A stretch of 26,128 bases of DNA from a virus. Under the pieces are notes generated by a model. The model had not been told where the DNA came from. It made no database searches and worked only from the letters and a program-made list of their open reading frames with translations. Location of the stretch: positions 1 through 26,128 of IMG/VR virus record IMGVR_UViG_3300022169_000027; one strand, given 5' to 3'. The position numbers and the translations under genes are program-made. Shown one piece after another: positions 20,562-26,128 of the stretch (position 1 is its first letter; every line of letters starts with the position of its first letter).

Positions 20562-20759
20562 TTACTTACAACCCATGTAACCGCCGCCCTTAACAGCGGC
20601 ACCCATGCCGCGAGCAGTCATGCGAGTCATGGTAGTAGGTATCTTTACGTCCGCAGTCTTGCCATACGGAATACGGCCCTGACCTTTGATGTCAGCGTAA
20701 GTAGTGGCCTTTGGAGCCGCCTTCGGAGTGTTAGTTACAATGCTTACTTTAGATTTCAT
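20562..20759 (-). CDS. Small basic Gly-rich protein after the portal
   Basis: A 65-residue protein starting at the ATG at 20759, one base past the portal stop, with a GGGGC ribosome-binding site inside the end of the portal gene. It contains VTNTPKAAPKATTYADIKGQ, YGKTADVKIPTTMTRMTARG and a Gly-rich C-terminus MGAAVKGGGYMGCK. The ARGMGAAVKGG tail is a recurrent motif in small marine phage proteins, echoed here by ARGCGAV in 11677-11994. Role unknown; position suggests a head or packaging accessory. A longer frame to 20918 lies within the portal gene and is not used. Confidence 0.7.
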   Translation of the reverse strand: MKSKVSIVTNTPKAAPKATTYADIKGQGRIPYGKTADVKIPTTMTRMTARGMGAAVKGGGYMGCK

Positions 20760-20760
20760 G

Positions 20761-23208
20761 TTATTGCCCCTGCTGTTTAATAAATTCGCGCTCTCTTGCG
20801 GCATCAATACGAGCCGCAGTCTGCCGCTCTTGTGCCTCAATCCTTTCGCCAAACTGGCGGTTACGCATCTCAAGCGCCTGCGCGTCGAGTTGCACCTTGG
20901 TCTGATCAAGCTGTGCATCCGCCTGCTCAGACTGAGCTTTAAGTTCTAGCTCCTGTTGCTTGAGTGCAATCAGTGGATCAGGCCCTTGCTCTTGTCCGCC
21001 TGTTGCTATCTGCTCAGACAGTTGCTTGAGTTGTTGCATACCTTCCGCAACGTATTGTGCCGTCATCGCCTCCATCTCCAGCATCTCTTCCGGAGTAGCT
21101 GGCGCGCCTTGATTGCCCATAACTTTCTGCATGTAAGCTACCGAAGCCTGCTCTTTAGCCGCAATCTGAATATGCTCCATCACATGTTTCTGCAATGTTA
21201 TCGCAACTGGCGGCAATTGACCAACCATAGGTGTGTTACCAAATACCAAGTGAGCCATAATGTGAGCCTGATGGTCCTGACCTTCAAAAGCCTGTAACTC
21301 CAACATATCAAGAGCGTTGATGTTCTCTTGTGCAGGGTCCACGGGCCGTGGGTCGGGAGTAGCCTTCATAATCCGATCTAAGTCAGTCACGCCCATCGCT
21401 TCATACATGTCACGGTAAACTTCGTGCAAGTTATGTAGCTCTGGTGCCGCAGTAGCAAGCTGTAGCTTACTCTGAGCAAGAGCAATGCGTTGCGCCTGAC
21501 TAAAGATGTTCGGGTTACTTACAGGTATAACATCGACCCGCGAATCAAAGTCCGTAGCCATAACGGTGCCGTCAGCACCTGCAACCTCAAACGGATACTC
21601 CGCTGGGAGACTCTCACCCATAACTCGGGCCAAAATCTTAAACTCAACACGCATGGCATAATGCAGACGCTTATGCACCGCACTCATTACACGCGAGCCC
21701 TGCTCAAGCATCGCTATTGTAGTTCCAACTGCCGCCTGCTGATTACCGTCGCCCACCTTCATATCGGTGATAGTGGCGAACCGCTGACCGGCCTGAACAA
21801 CAAAACCTAACAATTGATACAGCGTCTGATCCGGTCCCTTAAACGGTAACGGCATCAAGCTGTCTCGGATCGCACCACCGGGTGCATCAACATCCCTAAA
21901 CTCACCGGGCTGTAGAGGCTCATCGTCGTCCCTGATCCGTAGGCCGCGGGCCTTGAATCCTGCTGGGAGGTTAGACAGAGTACCGGCATCTATAAGCTGA
22001 CGTAGTGCAGAAGTAGCTGTGCGAGACAAACCACCGATAGTGTGAATCAAACCAAGGCCGTAGAAACCAAAACCGGGCAAAAACTTGTAGTGAACAAAAT
22101 ATTGTATTTTCTTCTTTAACTCGTCATCTTCGCGGTAGTTTCTGCGTATAGATAGTATCTGTCCGTTATCTTGGGAAATAGTAACCAGATAAGGAACCTT
22201 AATGCCGGTAGGATCACCGTCATCGTCTAATTCTTCGTACCCCTCAATCTCTAAGTCAGCATGTACCTCTAAAAGAGTGCAGTCGTAATCAATGGTAGAA
22301 GGCTCTACACCATCAACATAGTTGATCTCTTTTCGTACAGAATCCAACTCACCCTGTGAAGGCAAGACATCCATATCCAAATACTGGCCTGAAAACTGTT
22401 TTTTACGCAAATCATTCAATGACATGCGTACAACTTGAGTAATGTTAGGGCAGGTATCTAAATCAGATGTCTCGTAAGGAACCACAAGATTCTCAGCGGG
22501 GATAAACTTACTTACCGCACGGCCCATAGTCTCGTCGTAATAAACCTTCTTAAAGGTACTTCCGGCCAAAGGCAGATAAAACAACATCTGATCCATATCC
22601 GGCGTGTAATCTTCCATTACATTTGTAATGTAGTAATTCATAAAGGTCTGAACACGCTCGGCCTGATCTTTCTTAGCACGTGTGTCCTTACCCAAGGAAA
22701 CTGTTTTGACGGGACCCGTGGGAGGTAAAAGCTCGTTAAACGCTTGAGCTTGGAATTGTGTAGCGGCCTCGGCCAATAGGGGGTGAGTCACGCCTGACGA
22801 ACCACGGAAGGGTTGCTCACGCTCCTCGTAGTTGAATCCAAGCAACTCTAAGCCATTGGCGTATGTCTCTTCCCAGTCCTGACGGCTGGCTTTGTTAGAG
22901 TCAAACTGATCTAGAAGATCGCTGGCAATAGCGGCAAGCTCGCGGTCCGGCATCTCTTCCGCTAAGTTAGCGTAGAAGTCATCACTTGCGCCGCGCTCGT
23001 CCTGCGGATCAAAATCTATTGTGACACCGCCGTCGTCTTCCTGAATGATCTCTATCTCGGGGGACCCTTCAATGTCGGAGTTTCGGACTAGGGGCTCACC
23101 CAAATCCATAATCTCTAATTGAACTTCCGCATCTAGGTCATCTGGATCAATCTGAGATGGAACATTGTTGTCCATCAAAGAGCCTACACCTTTTATCTCA
23201 TTAGCCAT
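20761..23208 (-). CDS. Portal protein (P22-like)
   Basis: An 815-residue portal protein, within the size of large P22-type portals. GAGGA lies 7 bases before the ATG. After an acidic leader of ~85 residues come DLLDQFDSNKASRQDWEETY, ANGLELLGFNYEEREQPFRG, SSGVTHPLLAEAATQFQAQA and FNELLPPTGPVKT, the core of the family. FYLPLAGSTFKKVYYD-type strands, LPGFGFYGLGLIHTIGGLSR and DMKVGDGNQQAAVGTTIAML follow. The C-terminal ~150 residues form a Gln/Glu/Ala-rich helix (LIALKQQELELKAQSEQADA) that matches the barrel or coiled coil of P22 portals. It forms the dodecameric channel for DNA entry and exit and docks terminase. Neighbours (terminase, scaffold, gp4-like adaptor) agree. Confidence 0.9.
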   Translation of the reverse strand: MANEIKGVGSLMDNNVPSQIDPDDLDAEVQLEIMDLGEPLVRNSDIEGSPEIEIIQEDDGGVTIDFDPQDERGASDDFYANLAEEMPDRELAAIASDLLDQFDSNKASRQDWEETYANGLELLGFNYEEREQPFRGSSGVTHPLLAEAATQFQAQAFNELLPPTGPVKTVSLGKDTRAKKDQAERVQTFMNYYITNVMEDYTPDMDQMLFYLPLAGSTFKKVYYDETMGRAVSKFIPAENLVVPYETSDLDTCPNITQVVRMSLNDLRKKQFSGQYLDMDVLPSQGELDSVRKEINYVDGVEPSTIDYDCTLLEVHADLEIEGYEELDDDGDPTGIKVPYLVTISQDNGQILSIRRNYREDDELKKKIQYFVHYKFLPGFGFYGLGLIHTIGGLSRTATSALRQLIDAGTLSNLPAGFKARGLRIRDDDEPLQPGEFRDVDAPGGAIRDSLMPLPFKGPDQTLYQLLGFVVQAGQRFATITDMKVGDGNQQAAVGTTIAMLEQGSRVMSAVHKRLHYAMRVEFKILARVMGESLPAEYPFEVAGADGTVMATDFDSRVDVIPVSNPNIFSQAQRIALAQSKLQLATAAPELHNLHEVYRDMYEAMGVTDLDRIMKATPDPRPVDPAQENINALDMLELQAFEGQDHQAHIMAHLVFGNTPMVGQLPPVAITLQKHVMEHIQIAAKEQASVAYMQKVMGNQGAPATPEEMLEMEAMTAQYVAEGMQQLKQLSEQIATGGQEQGPDPLIALKQQELELKAQSEQADAQLDQTKVQLDAQALEMRNRQFGERIEAQERQTAARIDAAREREFIKQQGQ

Positions 23209-23211
23209 CTA

Positions 23212-24834
23212 TTATTCCTCCGAAGAACGGCCCATTATAGCGTCTAATTGCTCTAATATCTCCGGCTCAATGTCGGAGGCATCTGTCTCTGATTTTACAG
23301 GAAGTCCCGCCTGACGCATAATTTTAGCGGTAGCCGCGTTTTTTCTGCTGTTTTCAGGGGCCGTGGGCCGTGATTTGTTCATAATTGTGCCTATCCCATC
23401 CTCAGATGTTCCACGTGGAACATTCTTTTGTTCTATGTTTAAGCTCTTTAGACCTTGATCCATAAGTCTTTGTCGTCGATCTCCCGTATAACCCGGCTTT
23501 TCCGAGGCTTTAAGGTCAAGGTATCGCTCCATTATCTCTTCTTCAGTGATTTGTGGAACACCGCGCTGGTCTTCCACAAGTTCCGGGTTAGCCTCTGCAT
23601 AATCCCTGTTAATCAATGTCATCGGCTCGGCGGTACGAATACGCTCATACTTTGAAATCTCGTCCGGGTTAGCCGTGGAATCCATAAAGTAACCGGTGTC
23701 GTAGCCATAATCAGGCTCTTCAACAAGTTTACCCAATCCCAAAAAATTTTTAAGAGAAGGCTCTGTGAGTAGCTCCTCTCGACGCTTACCAAAAATGCTG
23801 TTGGTAACACGCATTTCATAAAGGTCGTCTAAAAGCTCTTGCTTAGTAGGAGTGTCTTCTAAACCGAAAAAGTCTGCTATACCACCCATAATGGTATCTT
23901 GCGTATCTTCTATGCGAGGTCCGCGCTTGCCTTGAGCAAACTCTTCAAAAACCATTTGAGAAGGGACCGACTTGTTAGCGGGCAGACCCCCACGTTTGTA
24001 GGGACGCTCGGTGATATCCAGTAATATGTTTTTTTCTAATCCGGAAGGTAGCTCGGTGTCTTCGCCCCTTTGCAATTTTGCATACGTCGCAAGGTTGGGC
24101 AAAGTAAAACGGTCTGTCTCAGGGTCCTTTAACAAGTCCATACGATATTTTGAAGCATAGTCCATCACCGCTTGTTTATACTCTAAAGGCGTTTGAGCGT
24201 TTATAACGGACATTGTGTAGATGGGTTTTTCTTGGTTAATCCCAGAGCGGTGATAAAACTCGTGAGCCAGTGTTTGAGCGTCCATCCCGCCGGGACCTAC
24301 CGTAAATATTTGATCCCCCTCCGTAAACATCTTCGGATCGGTGTAAATATCTGGCGTAGGGCTATTACCAAAAGCGTCCTCGTATTCTGACATACGGTTG
24401 TAGATAGAATTCATCTGATACTCGGCAGGGAAAAAGTCAGAACGACGGTGGCCGCCGCCCCTTACTTCGCTAAACACTCTGTCTCCAACTACTTCAGGAA
24501 AATACATCCCATGGATAGTGGACATTTTGTCGCCAGTACCCAGACTATTCACCCTCTGCATATCGACCGGAAGGGCATAACCCGACCTCTTCGCTACCTC
24601 AACCGCGGCCTCCGAATCCCCCAAAGACATGGCCTGATAAACATCAAGCGGGTTCATGCCACTTACAGAAGCCGTCTCTAATGCATCAAAATAATTACTG
24701 CCCTCAATCTGGTCCGGGTAGTTTTCAGACATGTACGCGTCAAAAGCCATACGTTCAGGGTTATCTGAATTATATAAGGGACTCGCAAAAACCGTCACAG
24801 TATCTACGTTCTGGGAATAGGAGGGTTCAGCCAT
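23212..24834 (-). CDS. HExxH metallopeptidase-like protein between terminase and portal
   Basis: A 540-residue protein. I use the ATG at 24834 (MAEPSYSQNVDTV); an upstream TTG at 24849 is possible. The motif TLAHEFYHRSGIN at residues ~188-200 has the zinc-peptidase signature HExxH (HEFYH) preceded by a hydrophobic strand (IFTVGPGG), as in zincin metallopeptidases. A third ligand cannot be assigned. The first ~180 residues and the last ~300 match no family I know; the C-terminal region is acidic and probably disordered. VPRGTSE (V472) is encoded by the second parS-like palindrome. The place usually holds only terminase and portal. It could be a virion-borne peptidase, a maturation factor or an ejected enzyme acting on the host. 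Fold and activity are inference from one motif. Confidence 0.75.
   Translation of the reverse strand: MAEPSYSQNVDTVTVFASPLYNSDNPERMAFDAYMSENYPDQIEGSNYFDALETASVSGMNPLDVYQAMSLGDSEAAVEVAKRSGYALPVDMQRVNSLGTGDKMSTIHGMYFPEVVGDRVFSEVRGGGHRRSDFFPAEYQMNSIYNRMSEYEDAFGNSPTPDIYTDPKMFTEGDQIFTVGPGGMDAQTLAHEFYHRSGINQEKPIYTMSVINAQTPLEYKQAVMDYASKYRMDLLKDPETDRFTLPNLATYAKLQRGEDTELPSGLEKNILLDITERPYKRGGLPANKSVPSQMVFEEFAQGKRGPRIEDTQDTIMGGIADFFGLEDTPTKQELLDDLYEMRVTNSIFGKRREELLTEPSLKNFLGLGKLVEEPDYGYDTGYFMDSTANPDEISKYERIRTAEPMTLINRDYAEANPELVEDQRGVPQITEEEIMERYLDLKASEKPGYTGDRRQRLMDQGLKSLNIEQKNVPRGTSEDGIGTIMNKSRPTAPENSRKNAATAKIMRQAGLPVKSETDASDIEPEILEQLDAIMGRSSEE
23407..23422. other. parS: parS-like ParB-binding site (perfect palindrome), copy B
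   Basis: TGTTCCACGTGGAACA again, with perfect symmetry over 18 bases (23406-23423), inside the C-terminal coding region of the HExxH gene. It is 5,662 bases from copy A. The same peptide VPRGTSE is encoded in the same frame at both sites. That peptide could be written with 18,432 codon combinations, yet the two DNA copies are identical through the whole block, which favours selection on DNA or a shared origin. Confidence 0.8.
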
Positions 24835-24855
24835 TAGCTCGACTCGCAATTATTG

Positions 24856-26128
24856 TCAATAATATACCTGCATCCTACCAGAGTTCTCGCTATCTTCCCA
24901 ATCATCTGATGGCAACTGAACAAAATTGCCCTGACGATAACGCATTAAAGCCTGTGTCATGCTATCAACCAAATCGTCATGCTCACCATTTGGAAATGCC
25001 GCAACCTCCTCAACTAACTCATCCGCCCAAGTAGTGTCGGGGACCCAAACCATCCCAGCTTCAAATAATGGCGATACCGAGTGAACCCTCGTCACCTTAT
25101 CATTACCCCTAGATGGCGTGAAGTTAACAACCGGAATCCCCATATTTCTCATCTCCTGAGTCAGAGGGGTCCCGCTCGCTTTTGCCTCCACTATGACGGT
25201 GTCGGGGTCCCAAAACTTATACTCGTCAAACGCAACCTGCTTTAACTCCGGAAAATCCCACCGACCCTTCTTACTATCCAACAAAATTAAATTAGGACCA
25301 GAACCCCCCTCATTCGGATAAAACACACCCCACGTAGTAATCGCACTGTAATCCGCCGTCTGCTTCTTACTAAACGCCGTATCGTAACTCTGGATCACAT
25401 ACTCCAAATTAGGGACAGCCTTCTTCTCCCACGTGCGCCACCACTCGCGCTTGATAATCGCGTTCTCTTCACCCGTAGGATTCTGCTGATACTGCGCGTT
25501 CCATTTGCTCGGGGGAATAGATGCGCGGACCGCGGTCAAATCCTCAATGCTCCAAAACTCCGGCCAACACGCCGTGCCATCATCAAAAATAGCAGGCAAC
25601 TCCACAACTTCCCACTGATCCGCCAACGGGTCCTTCGCCATCGCACGTAACAACTGACCCGTCATGTCCTTCTCAGACCACCGAGTCTGTACCAATACAA
25701 TAGCACCGCCCGGCTGTAGTCGCTGTCGAGGACCACCCGTATACCAATCCCACGCATCATCAAAACCAGCATTTGACATCGCCGTCTGCTCCGAGTGCGG
25801 ATCATCAATAATAATTAAATCACCACCACGACCCGCGAGATTCGACCCAACGCCCACGGCATAATACATACCACCCACAGAGGTGTCCCAACGGCCCGAG
25901 GCCTTACTGTCAGATGCCAAATGAACCTTGTCAAAAACCTCCTTGTACTCGTCCGAATCCAAAAGGTTCTTTGTCTTACGACCAAAGTTAACCGCTAACT
26001 CAGTCGTGTGTGTCGCTTGAATGATCTTCATCCGCGGATTACGGCCCATCATCCACGCAGGAAATAAGAACGACGCAAACTCACTCTTCGTGTGCCGCGG
26101 TGCCATATTGATAATCAAACGCTTTAGT
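24856..26128 (-). CDS. terL: Terminase large subunit, TerL (5' end cut by window)
   Basis: The frame is open to the right edge (the residues before the apparent start, LKR, are coded), so the N-terminus is missing; a TTG at 26118 is not the true start. The ATPase domain shows the phage Walker A-like motif MAPRHTKSEF, Walker B DLIIIDDPHSE, and the coupling motif VQTRWSEKDMTG. The C-terminal RNase H-like nuclease shows its acidic residues in VIQSYDTAFSKKQTADYSAI, DTVIVEAKASGTPL and GEHDDLVDSMTQAL. TerL pumps DNA into the procapsid through the portal and cuts the concatemer at start and end of packaging. Its stop precedes the HExxH gene closely. The APRHTKSE form is typical of terminases of many marine and lambdoid-like phages. 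Confidence 0.93.
   Translation of the reverse strand, partial: LKRLIINMAPRHTKSEFASFLFPAWMMGRNPRMKIIQATHTTELAVNFGRKTKNLLDSDEYKEVFDKVHLASDSKASGRWDTSVGGMYYAVGVGSNLAGRGGDLIIIDDPHSEQTAMSNAGFDDAWDWYTGGPRQRLQPGGAIVLVQTRWSEKDMTGQLLRAMAKDPLADQWEVVELPAIFDDGTACWPEFWSIEDLTAVRASIPPSKWNAQYQQNPTGEENAIIKREWWRTWEKKAVPNLEYVIQSYDTAFSKKQTADYSAITTWGVFYPNEGGSGPNLILLDSKKGRWDFPELKQVAFDEYKFWDPDTVIVEAKASGTPLTQEMRNMGIPVVNFTPSRGNDKVTRVHSVSPLFEAGMVWVPDTTWADELVEEVAAFPNGEHDDLVDSMTQALMRYRQGNFVQLPSDDWEDSENSGRMQVYY

Noticed and set aside
20760-20918. Longer start for the small protein after the portal
   Set aside because: The extra 53 residues are the antisense-free alternate frame of the portal 3' end and are Arg/Leu-rich without homology. 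The ATG at 20759 has a ribosome-binding site and the expected 1-base spacing.
26116-26118. TTG as start of the terminase
   Set aside because: Coding continues to the window edge in frame, and the Walker A motif lies only a few residues after this TTG, so the true N-terminus is outside the window.

Overview
This window is a 26-kb piece of the late (packaging, capsid, lysis, neck and tail-fibre) region of a tailed double-stranded DNA phage (Caudoviricetes). Every supported gene is on the minus strand, so transcription runs from the right edge to the left edge. Genes are packed with 1- to 13-base stop/start overlaps or very short gaps. The portal, the gp4-like adaptor and the gp10-like stabiliser are of the kind found in short-tailed (podovirus, P22-like neck) phages. 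No tape measure, tail tube or tail sheath gene is present. Many small proteins (Lys/Gly-rich proteins, EF-hand membrane protein, viral GroES, 2OG-Fe(II) oxygenase, poly-Gly adhesin) are typical of uncultured marine phages. A marine proteobacterial host is therefore likely, but that is inference.

Layout in order of transcription. (1) 26128-20562: terminase large subunit (5' end cut by the window), a protein with an HExxH zinc-peptidase motif, the portal, and a small basic Gly-rich protein. (2) 20560-17201: a proline-rich unknown, then a run of membrane proteins (coiled-coil/TM, two related one-TM proteins flanking an EF-hand two-TM protein, a 3-TM holin), a small basic protein and a GH24 endolysin. 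The lysis cassette therefore lies between the portal and the capsid genes. (3) 17123-13464: a small helical protein, a GroES-like co-chaperonin, scaffold, two capsid-associated proteins and the major capsid protein. (4) 13463-13293: the only sizeable non-coding gap, holding a strong intrinsic terminator and, directly behind it, a sigma-70-type promoter. (5) 13292-10808: beta-rich small virion proteins, then four consecutive short Lys-rich proteins (one is a 58-aa gene with a 14-aa tandem repeat) and a 226-aa unknown. (6) 10792-1: gp4-like adaptor, neck proteins, tail-fibre and adhesin genes, a 2OG-Fe(II) oxygenase, an N-anchored coiled-coil protein, the gp10-like stabiliser, a small virion protein, and a large probable ejection protein cut by the left edge.

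The most unexpected signal is a pair of perfect palindromes TGTTCCACGTGGAACA (17745-17760 and 23407-23422). They match the bacterial chromosomal centromere site parS, the target of ParB, and are embedded in two coding regions, with no parA or parB in the window. Two exact copies of a 16-mer in 26 kb cannot reasonably be chance. They suggest that the phage genome recruits host (or distantly encoded) ParB, for example for partition of an extrachromosomal state or for positioning or condensing its DNA.

No integrase, repressor, tRNA, CRISPR array or insertion sequence was seen. Apart from the 171-base gap, no stretch over 80 bases lacks a gene.
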